Source: JAHDCJ01 sp039028895
GTDB taxonomy: Bacteria; Bacteroidota; Bacteroidia; Chitinophagales; Saprospiraceae
Assembly: GCA_039028895.1 (NCBI GenBank)
Contig: JBCCHF010000012.1
Span: 80,398-144,397 of the forward strand
Reading direction: 5' to 3'
Length of the DNA stretch: 64,000 bases
Position 1 is the first letter of the stretch; the number at the start of each line of letters is the position of its first letter. Below the pieces are notes generated by a model. It was not told the origin of the DNA and searched no databases. It saw only the letters and a program-made list of their open reading frames with translations. Shown here piece by piece: positions 9,381-17,642 of the stretch. Position numbers and translations under genes: made by a program.

Positions 9381-10205
9381 ATGCTATACCACCAAATAGA
9401 AATCGCCGTAAACTACATCCGAGAAATAACAGATTTTGAACCGAGGGAAGGCATTATCCTTGGAACAGGGCTAGGCAACCTGGCAGAAGAGATTGAAGTC
9501 GTCGCAAAAATCACCTACACTGATATCCCCAATTTCCCGGAGTCTACCGTCCAGAGTCATAAAGGCGAACTGATCTTTGGTCACCTTGCCGGAAAAAAGG
9601 TAGTGGCCATGGCAGGAAGGTTTCATTATTACGAAGGGTGGACCATGCAGCAGGTGACTTTCCCGGTAAGGGTCATGAAATTTCTGGGCATCAAACGATT
9701 GTTCATTTCTAATGTCTCAGGCTCAGTCAATGCTGAATTCCTGATGGGAGATATCGTTTTAGTGCGGGATCACATCAACCTTCAGCCAGAAAATCCCTTG
9801 AGAGGAGTTAATGACGAACGACTAGGCCCCCGCTTCCCTGATATGTCTCATACCTATGATCGCTCAATGATCATCAAAGCATTGGAAATTGCGAAAGAGA
9901 ACAACATCAGGGCACATACCGGCGTGTACCTGGCACTACAAGGGCCAAACCTCGAAACCCCTTCAGAGTATATGTTCATTAATCGCATTGGAGCAGACCT
10001 AGTAGGCATGTCAACTGTCCCTGAAGTTATTGTGGCAAAGCATATGGGCCTAAAGGTATTTGTCATTTCCGTTGTTTCAAACCAGTGTTATCCGCCTGAA
10101 GTCATCAGTGAAGTTACGGTTGAAGAGGTCATTGAAGTAGCTCGTGAAGCAGAGCCGAAGATGACATTGATTGTTAAAGGCTTACTAAATACCCCTTCTT
10201 TTTGA
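9381..10205 (+). CDS. punA: Purine nucleoside phosphorylase (trimeric, PNP/MTAP class)
   Basis: Phosphorolysis of purine (deoxy)nucleosides to free base and (deoxy)ribose 1-phosphate in purine salvage. The 274-residue length and motifs fit the trimeric class: ILGTGLGN (about 26-33), GRFHYYEGW (about 80-88), the LQGPNLETPSEY segment near residue 190 and GADLVGMSTVPE near 208. The base-binding segment reads VSNQCYP where many relatives have SNxAAG or TNK, so base preference cannot be read off. It stands alone between the large adhesin and a TMTC-like gene. Confidence 0.9.
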   Translation: MLYHQIEIAVNYIREITDFEPREGIILGTGLGNLAEEIEVVAKITYTDIPNFPESTVQSHKGELIFGHLAGKKVVAMAGRFHYYEGWTMQQVTFPVRVMKFLGIKRLFISNVSGSVNAEFLMGDIVLVRDHINLQPENPLRGVNDERLGPRFPDMSHTYDRSMIIKALEIAKENNIRAHTGVYLALQGPNLETPSEYMFINRIGADLVGMSTVPEVIVAKHMGLKVFVISVVSNQCYPPEVISEVTVEEVIEVAREAEPKMTLIVKGLLNTPSF

Positions 10206-10265
10206 AACTTTGTTAATTTTATCAAAACTTCAACAGTTAGTTATTGGTGAAAAGACAATAATTTT

Positions 10266-10360
10266 CACCGCAAAGATCTCAGAGATACCCAAAGAACAAA
10301 ATCAATTAAATGCTCTGTGACCCTTTGAGATATACTTAGCGTAACTCTGCTATAAAGAAA
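10266..10360. repeat. Degenerate palindromic intergenic element with CGCAAAG-type units
   Basis: The gap before the next gene opens with CACCGCAAAGATCTCAGAGA and closes with TTTGAGATATACTTAGCG, which read as imperfect inverted copies around an A/T-rich centre. The units resemble the better-preserved element at 16028-16150. It is probably a decayed member of the same family; the exact ends are uncertain. Confidence 0.35.
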
Positions 10361-10400
10361 TCGAATTACCCAATCGCTAAGTCGTATAAAGGTTAAAACA

Positions 10401-12491
10401 ATGGCCAAACGTAAAAAACCATCATCCAAACCTCGTCCCAAAAAGGGAAAACCTTCTGAATCAAAGGCAAAAGCCCTTGACCAGCCTATCGGTTTTTGGA
10501 CAAATAAAAAGCTGCACCTGATTGGCATCTTTGTCTTTGCATTTGTCCTGTATGGAAACACGCTTTTCAATGGTTACACACAAGATGATTCTATTGTCAT
10601 CATTGAAAATGATTTTACCACGCAAGGGCTGGCAGGTATTCCTGACATCCTTTCAAAAGACACTTTTCACGGATTTTTCGGTACCAAGAAAGGACTTGTG
10701 GCAGGAGGGAGATATCGGCCATTTTCCCTGGTGACATTCGCTTTCGAATACCAGTTTTTCGGGCCCAGTCCGTTTGTGGGTCACCTCGGCAATATCATTT
10801 ATTATGGCCTTACCGGAATTGTACTCTACCTTCTGCTCCATCTCTTGCTAAATCCTTTAAGTAAACCAGGCTCAGCCTTTCCCTGGTTGATTGCATTAGG
10901 CGCCACTGCCCTGTTTATGGCTCATCCCATTCATACTGAGGCTGTGGCCAATATCAAGGGGCGAGATGAAATATTTGCACTTTTAGGAAGTCTTGCAGCC
11001 CTGTATTTCATACTCCGGGCATTCCTTGAAGACGACAACAAATGGTACTACCTATCAGGGGTAATCTTCTTTTTAGCATTATTGTCAAAAGAAAACACCA
11101 TTACATTTTTGGCGATCGTGCCATTGGCTTTTTACTTCTTTACCAAAGCCAATTCATCCCAAATTCTAAAATATACTGCACCATTTCTAATTGCGTCAGT
11201 AGTCTTTATCGGCATTCGAACTTCAGTATTAGGTGGTTTTTCTGTTGGCGACACGCCGATGGAACTCATGAACAACCCGTATCTCAAACTCGAAGGCAAC
11301 ACCTACATTCCTTTTACACCTTCTGAGAAGTTGTCTACCATTACCTACACAATGGGCAAATACATACAGTTGCTTGTAGCCCCGGTTACCCTGACGCACG
11401 ACTACTACCCAAAACATGTAGACCTGATGCCTTGGACAGACTGGAAAGTCTTGCTCAGCCTGGTGTTTTACCTGGGTCTGATCGGGTTTATGATCATGAA
11501 ATTCAATGCCGATAGACTCCTGGTATTCGGTATCTTTTTCTTCCTGGCTACGCTTTCGATTGTCTCGAATGTTGTTTTTCCGATTGGGGTCCATATGTCA
11601 GAGCGGTTTATGTACATGCCCTCTGTCGGATTTGCACTCGTAGTAGCCGTTTTATTATATCGTTTAGGCCTGCGACTTGGTGCCATTGATGCGGTGAAAT
11701 CTATTGGCACCTTCAAGGTGCCAATGGCGATTTTAGGTGTCTTTCTAATCCTGTTTACGATGAAAACAATCCATCGCAACATGGCATGGAAGGACAACTA
11801 TACCCTGTTTACCACAGATGTTGCGACCTCTGCCAACAGTGCTAAATTACAAAATGCCGTGGGTGGCGAAATAATCGCGAAAGCCATCGAAGCCAAGAAC
11901 GAAGCACTCAGAAGCCTGACTCCTCCAGTGGCCCCAAACGTGGAAGCCAATATCAACAACACGTTTATGGCCCAGGTAGAAACGGCTGTACCACATCTGA
12001 AAAAAGCGGCAGAGATCCATCCCACATATGCCAACCCTTATCTGCAATTAGGAAATGCTCACAATTACCTCAAGCGATTTGATGAGGCTTTCCAGTATTA
12101 CAATATTGCGTTAACCTACAAAAACCCTTATACTGAGGCTACCCAAAACATTGGGGTAACCCATAAAGATGCCGGCGAATATTACGGAAAGGTGTTACAG
12201 GACTTTAACAAGGCAATTTATCACCTCAACGAGGCGTTAAAATATGACACCAACGACAAAGGCGAGATTAACAACTATCTCGCACTATGTTACGCCTCCA
12301 TGGGACAGGTCGACAAGGCCATCCCCATTATGGAATCCCTCGTTCAGCTTGATCCCAAAAATCATACAAGGATGTCTAACCTGGCAGCCATGTACAACCA
12401 GCGATTTAGTATAACACAAGACCCCAATGACCAGGCGAAGGCTCAACAATATCTTCAACAGGCTCAACAGGTAAAGGCCGCTGGCAACTAG
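10401..12491 (+). CDS. TMTC-like polytopic membrane protein with C-terminal TPR repeats
   Basis: A 696-residue protein with a basic N-terminus, then about ten membrane segments (about 38-480) and a TPR region (about 525-690). The N-terminal loop has an acidic pair (D62-D63) after NGYT, followed by RPF and HLGN segments and the block HPIHTEAVANIKGRDE near residue 175. These features are typical of the TMTC/DUF1736 family, whose animal members are O-mannosyltransferases using dolichyl-phosphate mannose. By analogy it may transfer a sugar from a polyprenyl phosphate carrier to exported proteins. This function is inferred; the substrate is unknown. Confidence 0.75.
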   Translation: MAKRKKPSSKPRPKKGKPSESKAKALDQPIGFWTNKKLHLIGIFVFAFVLYGNTLFNGYTQDDSIVIIENDFTTQGLAGIPDILSKDTFHGFFGTKKGLVAGGRYRPFSLVTFAFEYQFFGPSPFVGHLGNIIYYGLTGIVLYLLLHLLLNPLSKPGSAFPWLIALGATALFMAHPIHTEAVANIKGRDEIFALLGSLAALYFILRAFLEDDNKWYYLSGVIFFLALLSKENTITFLAIVPLAFYFFTKANSSQILKYTAPFLIASVVFIGIRTSVLGGFSVGDTPMELMNNPYLKLEGNTYIPFTPSEKLSTITYTMGKYIQLLVAPVTLTHDYYPKHVDLMPWTDWKVLLSLVFYLGLIGFMIMKFNADRLLVFGIFFFLATLSIVSNVVFPIGVHMSERFMYMPSVGFALVVAVLLYRLGLRLGAIDAVKSIGTFKVPMAILGVFLILFTMKTIHRNMAWKDNYTLFTTDVATSANSAKLQNAVGGEIIAKAIEAKNEALRSLTPPVAPNVEANINNTFMAQVETAVPHLKKAAEIHPTYANPYLQLGNAHNYLKRFDEAFQYYNIALTYKNPYTEATQNIGVTHKDAGEYYGKVLQDFNKAIYHLNEALKYDTNDKGEINNYLALCYASMGQVDKAIPIMESLVQLDPKNHTRMSNLAAMYNQRFSITQDPNDQAKAQQYLQQAQQVKAAGN

Positions 12492-12552
12492 GCCCAAAAA
12501 AGACAGTATTATTTTTTCAATTTTCAGATATATCATTAAAAATCCGAACTTC

Positions 12553-15486
12553 ATGCGTATTCCGCTGGTAGCAGGCTTACTCGTCACCCTAATTTATTTT
12601 CCACTAGGAGAAAATCGTTCAGCACTTTACAGAATGGAGGATCCGCAAAAAGCAGTTCTTGAACAGGCTTGGGTCGACTCTGTCTATAACGCCTTGTCCG
12701 AAGACGAACGAATTGCCCAATTGATGATGGTCAGAGCACATTCGAACCTGGGAGAAGACCATATCAAGAAAGTCACCGACCTTGTGGAAACCCATAAAGT
12801 AGGCGGCCTCTGTTTTTACCAGGGCACACCCGAAAAACAAGCTGAACTGACCAACCTCTATCAATCCAAAGCCAATGTGCCATTACTGATCTCTATCGAC
12901 GCAGAATGGGGCCTGGGCATGCGCATGAAAGCCTCAACCATCAGCTTTCCCCGACAACTGATGCTGGGCGCAATCCAGGACAATCGATTGATCTACAATT
13001 TTGGGAAAGAGGTGGGCAGGCAATGCCGCAAACTAGGGATTCACATCAATTTCGCTCCTGTTGTAGATGTCAATAACAATCCTGACAACCCGGTGATCAA
13101 TGAGCGCTCATTTGGCGAAGACCGATACAATGTGACCTCCAAAAGTTATATGTATGCCATGGGCATGCAAGACAATGGTTTGATAGCTTGCGCCAAACAT
13201 TTTCCCGGACACGGGGATACTGACACAGATTCTCACTTTGCCCTACCTGTCATCAACCATGACCAGCAAAGACTGGACAGTATCGAGCTTTACCCATTTA
13301 GGGTATTGGCCCAACATGGGTTGGGTAGCATGATGATGGGTCATCTTTTCATCCCTGCACTCGATAGTACCAAGGATCTGCCCTCTTCTCTATCAAGAAA
13401 AATAGTTACTGGAATTCTCCAGGAAGAATTGGATTATGACGGCCTTGTGATTACCGACGGACTCGGCATGAAAGGAGCTTCAGGGCACTCCGGTCCGGGT
13501 CAACTGGAACTTAGGGCACTCATCGCTGGAAACGACATTCTGCTTAACCCTCAAGATGTCCCCGCAGCCATGAGAACCATTAAAAGAGGATTGATCTCAG
13601 GTTACCTGATTGCTGAAGAATTCGAACAAAAAGTTAAAAAAGTACTTCGGGCCAAATACACAATGGGCTTAAACAACTTCACCCCTATTGATCCTGCAAC
13701 AATAAGAGAAGTCGTCAATGACCCAAATGCACTGGCATTGAAAGAGCATCTTGTCAGAAATGCATTGACCCTTGTCAGGAATGAAGATCGCTTGCTACCA
13801 ATTTTTCAACTGGAAGGCAAAAAAATGGCATCGTTATCTATTGGTAGTACCGTACTCACCGATTTTCAAAAAACGCTCGGCCTGTATCACAGCATCAAAC
13901 ATGTAAATACTAAAAAGGATATTTCTTCCAGTGCTTCAAAATCCTTATTAAATCAGTTAAAGGATTATGATACCGTATTTGTCGGGTTGCACGATATGAA
14001 AAGTTCATCATCATCCAATTTTGGCGTTACTGCATCAACCATCACTTTTCTTGAGCAATTGAGAGTCGAAACGAATGTGGTACTGGTTGTCTTTGGCAAC
14101 CCTTACAGCCTCCACAATTTCGATAATTTCAGCTGTGTGCTTCAGGCCTATAACGAAGACAATATGACCCAGAAAATGAGCGCACAAGCCATTTTCGGTG
14201 CATTCGGACTTAGTGGCAAGTTGCCGATTACCGCATCCCCTATCAGCACTTTTAACACCGGTATAGAAACCAAGGCTGTAGACCGACTCCAATATGCGGT
14301 CCCAGAATCAGCGGGTCTTGACTCTCGTACCTTGAAAAAAATCGACGATATCGCCAATGAAGCGGTCAATATCAAAGCTACACCCGGGTTGCAAGTCATT
14401 GTTGCGAAAGATGGTAAAGTCGTCCACAACAAGGCTTATGGTTATCACACATACGCAAAGAAAAGAACAGTAAGAGAAAACGATATTTTCGACCTGGCTT
14501 CGGTGACCAAAATCGCTGCAACCACCATCTCGATCATAAAACTCCAGGATGAAGGGAAATTGAGCATTTTTGAGCCAATCGGCAAATACCTGCCTATCTT
14601 GAAAGGATCAAACAAGGAAAACCTGAAGATCAGGGATGTCATGGCCCACCGGGCAGGGTTAAAAGCTTGGATACCGTTTTACGAAGAAACACTCACCAAA
14701 AGCAAACGTCCTGACCCGAAGATCTATCGCACTCAAAAAAGTGGTGACTTTAATGTCAGGGTAGCTGAAAAACTCTACATGCATAAGTCTTATGTTGATT
14801 CGATCTGGACGAAGATCATTGACTCGGAATTGCGCTCCAGCACAGATTACAAATACAGTGACCTGGGCTTTTATATGCTAAGCATGGTGGTTTCCGAGAT
14901 TACAGGAATACCCTTTGAGGAATATGTTCAAACTACATTCTACAAACCGCTTGGATTAACAACTGCTACTTTCAATCCGTTGGATCAGTTCTCTAAAAAC
15001 AGAATTATTCCTTCAGAAAGAGATGATTATTTCCGCTATGAAACGCTCCGTGGATATGTTCATGACATGGGTGCAGGCATGCTTGGTGGTGTAAGTGGCC
15101 ATGCAGGATTATTTGCCAATGGTAATGATGTTGCTGTCATCATGCAAATGCTACTCAATGAAGGTACTTATGGTGGTATTCAGTTTTTCAGGCCCGAAAC
15201 ACTCCAGCTTTTCAACACCCGACATGAGCGCGACACAAGAAGAGGTATTGGTTTTGATATGTACCAAACCAATCCGAATAAGAGTCCGAATATTTCTACG
15301 AAAAGCTCAGTGAAAACCTTTGGCCACCTTGGCTTTACAGGAATAGGGGCCTGGGCAGATCCTGATAACGAGGTGATTTACATCTTTCTCTCAAATCGCA
15401 CTTACCCTTCAATGGATAACTGGAAATTAAACAAGGAAGATATCCGACCAAGGATTCAGGATGTGATTTACGAGGCGATGCGTTAA
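12553..15486 (+). CDS. NagZ-type beta-N-acetylglucosaminidase fused to a serine beta-lactamase-like domain
   Basis: A 977-residue fusion. The N-terminal half is a glycoside hydrolase family 3 enzyme of NagZ type, with KHFPGHGDTDTDSH near residue 215 (catalytic His/Asp loop) and ITDGLGM near 300 (Asp nucleophile). After a GH3 C-terminal-like segment (about 400-580), residues from about 590 form a class C beta-lactamase/penicillin-binding fold with SxxK at S650 (SVTK) and a YSD triad at Y768. A hydrophobic N-terminus suggests export. The likely job is peptidoglycan fragment turnover: NagZ removes GlcNAc and the second domain may cleave peptide or ester bonds. The fusion is known in Bacteroidota. 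Its stop overlaps the convergent gene by the four bases TTAA. Confidence 0.9.
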   Translation: MRIPLVAGLLVTLIYFPLGENRSALYRMEDPQKAVLEQAWVDSVYNALSEDERIAQLMMVRAHSNLGEDHIKKVTDLVETHKVGGLCFYQGTPEKQAELTNLYQSKANVPLLISIDAEWGLGMRMKASTISFPRQLMLGAIQDNRLIYNFGKEVGRQCRKLGIHINFAPVVDVNNNPDNPVINERSFGEDRYNVTSKSYMYAMGMQDNGLIACAKHFPGHGDTDTDSHFALPVINHDQQRLDSIELYPFRVLAQHGLGSMMMGHLFIPALDSTKDLPSSLSRKIVTGILQEELDYDGLVITDGLGMKGASGHSGPGQLELRALIAGNDILLNPQDVPAAMRTIKRGLISGYLIAEEFEQKVKKVLRAKYTMGLNNFTPIDPATIREVVNDPNALALKEHLVRNALTLVRNEDRLLPIFQLEGKKMASLSIGSTVLTDFQKTLGLYHSIKHVNTKKDISSSASKSLLNQLKDYDTVFVGLHDMKSSSSSNFGVTASTITFLEQLRVETNVVLVVFGNPYSLHNFDNFSCVLQAYNEDNMTQKMSAQAIFGAFGLSGKLPITASPISTFNTGIETKAVDRLQYAVPESAGLDSRTLKKIDDIANEAVNIKATPGLQVIVAKDGKVVHNKAYGYHTYAKKRTVRENDIFDLASVTKIAATTISIIKLQDEGKLSIFEPIGKYLPILKGSNKENLKIRDVMAHRAGLKAWIPFYEETLTKSKRPDPKIYRTQKSGDFNVRVAEKLYMHKSYVDSIWTKIIDSELRSSTDYKYSDLGFYMLSMVVSEITGIPFEEYVQTTFYKPLGLTTATFNPLDQFSKNRIIPSERDDYFRYETLRGYVHDMGAGMLGGVSGHAGLFANGNDVAVIMQMLLNEGTYGGIQFFRPETLQLFNTRHERDTRRGIGFDMYQTNPNKSPNISTKSSVKTFGHLGFTGIGAWADPDNEVIYIFLSNRTYPSMDNWKLNKEDIRPRIQDVIYEAMR

Positions 15487-16004
15487 GACAGTCGGGGAAC
15501 AGTAAATGGTTTTTCGTGTTTCCACATTCGCCACAAAATGTAAACAGGCATCAGAAACCACGAAGCATTAGCGAATAAAACGATCCCTAGTGCTGGTGTT
15601 GGGTGTGTACCCCAAATTTCCTCACCAAGGATAATCGTAACATTCGTCATCATAACCGAAGCGTAAATGATGCTTGGTATTCTGATCCAGTTTTTCCCTT
15701 TTGTGTATGCCCAAATGGCAAAAATGTAGAAGGGCCCGAAGAATAACTGGTCAATCCAGATCGTCATTTTCCACCACATGGGTCGCTCCATTAAAACCGG
15801 GTCGAAATTACTTCCCCACCAATGTACCGCATCAATAATAAAGCGCGGTGGCCAAAGTGGATAATCAAAGTCGTAAGGATCAGCAATCACCAATTGTTCG
15901 AGATCTATCATGTACGTTATGACCAGGATATTCAACCAGAAAAATCCGAGAATGGGCCAGTCGACCTTGCGCTGACGTAGAGGAATAGAAGTAAAGGTAG
16001 ACAT
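15483..16004 (-). CDS. EXPERA-domain membrane protein, TMEM97/emopamil-binding-protein-like
   Basis: A 173-residue, four-helix integral membrane protein. Its sequence follows the eukaryotic TMEM97 (sigma-2 receptor) pattern: DWPILGFFW, a DL pair (D34, matching human TMEM97 Asp29), a FDP turn (D68, matching Asp56), PMWWK, then YTKGKNWIRIPSIIY, close to the human AFLKGSCKWIRTPAIIY region. In place of TMEM97 Glu73 it has D85. The EXPERA superfamily includes sterol delta8-delta7 isomerase (EBP), so a sterol-like ligand is plausible, above all because a triterpenoid cyclase cluster lies about 27 kb away; that link is inference. A TTG at 16037 would extend it into a repeat element, so I chose the ATG at 16004. 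Convergent with the NagZ fusion, overlapping by TTAA. Confidence 0.75.
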   Translation of the reverse strand: MSTFTSIPLRQRKVDWPILGFFWLNILVITYMIDLEQLVIADPYDFDYPLWPPRFIIDAVHWWGSNFDPVLMERPMWWKMTIWIDQLFFGPFYIFAIWAYTKGKNWIRIPSIIYASVMMTNVTIILGEEIWGTHPTPALGIVLFANASWFLMPVYILWRMWKHEKPFTVPRLS

Positions 16005-16027
16005 TTGAAAATATGGTTTTTGGATTG

Positions 16028-16150
16028 TTTCTCGCAAAGGCGCGAAGGAGACGCAAAGTGCGCAAAATCAATTTTAATAACAATAAATTGGTTGAACCAA
16101 TTTATCTAAAATAGAAATCTTTGCGTTCGCTTTGCGATCTTTGCGTGAAA
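16028..16150. repeat. MITE/REP-like palindromic element with CGCAAAG units
   Basis: Two arms of about 33 bp (16028-16060 and 16118-16150) are imperfect inverted repeats, each with three CGCAAAG or CGCGAAG units. Between them lies a perfect palindrome with 11-bp arms and a 1-nt centre (ATAAATTGGTT at 16083-16093, its complement at 16095-16105). The element fills the divergent gap between the EXPERA gene and the LOG gene. Repeats with this unit are common in Bacteroidota intergenic DNA. Confidence 0.65.
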
Positions 16151-16168
16151 TAATCAAACCACTACCTT

Positions 16169-16750
16169 ATGATAAATGCCGTTACTGTCTATTGTGCCTC
16201 AAGTCCAAACATTGATCAGCACTACTTTGATGCTGCATCTCAACTAGCAGAAATCCTGGTAAAGAACAATGTTACCATCGTTTATGGTGGTGGTTCCACA
16301 GGACTTATGGGCCAGGTTGCTGACACGGCAATCCAACATAAAGGTCATGTCATTGGCATTATCCCCGAATTCATGGAAAAAATCGAATGGGGCCATAATG
16401 GCATTTCAGAATTAAGAATTGTGGGTGACATGCACGAACGAAAAAAGAAAATGGCGGATGCTGTAGATGCAGTCATCGCACTCCCAGGCGGTTGTGGAAC
16501 CATGGAAGAACTCCTCGAAGTCATTACCTGGAAGCGATTGGGCATTTTCACCAAGCCAATCATCATAATTAACACCAAAGGCTATTACGAGCCGCTTATC
16601 GCAATGCTGAAAAAATCGATTGAGGAAAAGTTCATGGGTGGCAGACACAAAGGCATGTGGAAAGTCATCAACACCCCTGAGATGATTATGGAAGCCATAG
16701 AACAATCAGAACCCTGGGATAAAGACGCCATAAAGTTTGCCAAGGACTAA
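16169..16750 (+). CDS. LOG family protein (TIGR00730), probable nucleoside 5'-monophosphate phosphoribohydrolase
   Basis: A 193-residue Rossmann-type protein with the family signature PGGCGTMEE (P106-E114), a preceding SxGLMG-type loop near residue 49, and a conserved Arg/Lys-rich helix between them. Family members hydrolyse the N-glycosidic bond of (cytokinin-like) nucleoside monophosphates to base and ribose 5-phosphate, and some act on AMP. It sits directly after the palindromic element and before the LOTUS gene. The native substrate is unknown. Confidence 0.9.
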   Translation: MINAVTVYCASSPNIDQHYFDAASQLAEILVKNNVTIVYGGGSTGLMGQVADTAIQHKGHVIGIIPEFMEKIEWGHNGISELRIVGDMHERKKKMADAVDAVIALPGGCGTMEELLEVITWKRLGIFTKPIIIINTKGYYEPLIAMLKKSIEEKFMGGRHKGMWKVINTPEMIMEAIEQSEPWDKDAIKFAKD

Positions 16751-16871
16751 CCAGGGATATACTTTAATCCCATATAATTTTTCCGTCATAATACATCAGG
16801 ATATTTGCTTTTTTTCTAATTCCATTTTAACTTTAAGAACAACCCGAGGTCCAATAAACCCCAAATTAATC

Positions 16872-17093
16872 ATGGATAGGGAAAAGATAGAAAAAGCAAT
16901 AATCGAAGCTGTCCGCGACTCTGTCAATGAAGATGGCTGGGCTAATCTTGCCCAGGTTGGCGGTCACCTAAGAAACCAGGGTATCAAGTACGGAAAGCTT
17001 GGTAAATTTGTCAGCAATTACGGGCACTTGCTCGCAATAAGGCAAGACACATCTGTTGTACCTCCGGCAGTCTACATCCAGTTAAAAGCTTAA
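16872..17093 (+). CDS. Stand-alone LOTUS/OST-HTH-like small protein
   Basis: A 73-residue protein that is almost entirely one winged-helix module: an N-terminal helix (about 1-18), then WANLAQVGGHLRNQG and a YGKLGKFVSNYGHL segment, ending in a beta hairpin (AIRQDTSVVPPAVYIQL). This matches the OST-HTH/LOTUS layout (WxxLxxVGxxL, then YGKLxxLLxxY). LOTUS domains bind RNA, including structured or G-rich RNA, and bacterial minimal forms are known. The frame can be opened 45 codons upstream within the LOG gene, but those residues are not domain-like and the ATG at 16872 starts exactly before the first helix. Its partner RNA is unknown. Confidence 0.7.
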   Translation: MDREKIEKAIIEAVRDSVNEDGWANLAQVGGHLRNQGIKYGKLGKFVSNYGHLLAIRQDTSVVPPAVYIQLKA

Positions 17094-17115
17094 AAGTCCG
17101 AAAGAATTTACCTGG

Positions 17116-17538
17116 TTACTTAGAGGAAAATGGTGTGCCCTCCCCTGTTTCGCAAAGCATCTTCAGGCTTCGCAGGTAGTAACCCCATTGATAATTACAA
17201 CTGGCAAAAAAGTCAGTGATCTCAAGCCAGTTGAGATGACTGAAACGAACATGGGTACGACCTTCCTCTCCTTTCAACCTGAAAACTATTCGGGTGCCGA
17301 TCCACTCTTTGTCACCTTGCTCTACAAGCCATTCGACACGGCTATTTGGCTGTAGGTCCATAATGCGCATTCTGTTCTGGTATTTCTCACCAAAATTAAA
17401 CTCTGCTACAGAATCATCAACAGGTTCTGCCTTGCAATCATCAGTCCACCAGCGTGAAAGTCCGTTTTGACTTGTAATTGCAGAATAGACCAAGCTTACA
17501 GGAGCTTCTACGATCAGGTAATGTCTCAAATCAGCCAT
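17116..17538 (-). CDS. SRPBCC (START-like, AHSA1-type) domain protein
   Basis: A 140-residue single-domain protein with the helix-grip pattern: an N-terminal strand (HYLIVEAPVSLVYSAIT), a WW pair following the first helix (SRWWTDDC), a central beta-sheet, and a long C-terminal helix (YQWGYYLRSLKMLCETG). Members bind hydrophobic ligands in a deep cavity or act as chaperone-like modules; the ligand here is unknown. The start chosen is the ATG at 17538 (MADLRHYL); a GTG at 17589 would add 17 residues not seen in the fold. It is convergent with the LOTUS gene. Confidence 0.8.
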   Translation of the reverse strand: MADLRHYLIVEAPVSLVYSAITSQNGLSRWWTDDCKAEPVDDSVAEFNFGEKYQNRMRIMDLQPNSRVEWLVEQGDKEWIGTRIVFRLKGEEGRTHVRFSHLNWLEITDFFASCNYQWGYYLRSLKMLCETGEGTPFSSK

Positions 17539-17642
17539 AAGGAAGTGTTTTAAAAGAAAGCCCAAATCTACAAAGAAGTTTTGAATCACGAATCTTCAGA
17601 ATCAAATCAAAAAATGTTTAATTTGGATCAAAAGACAACCCC

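Noticed and set aside
16035..16037. TTG at 16037 as start of the EXPERA gene
   Set aside because: It lies inside the palindromic element, and the 11 extra residues do not fit the family's N-terminus.
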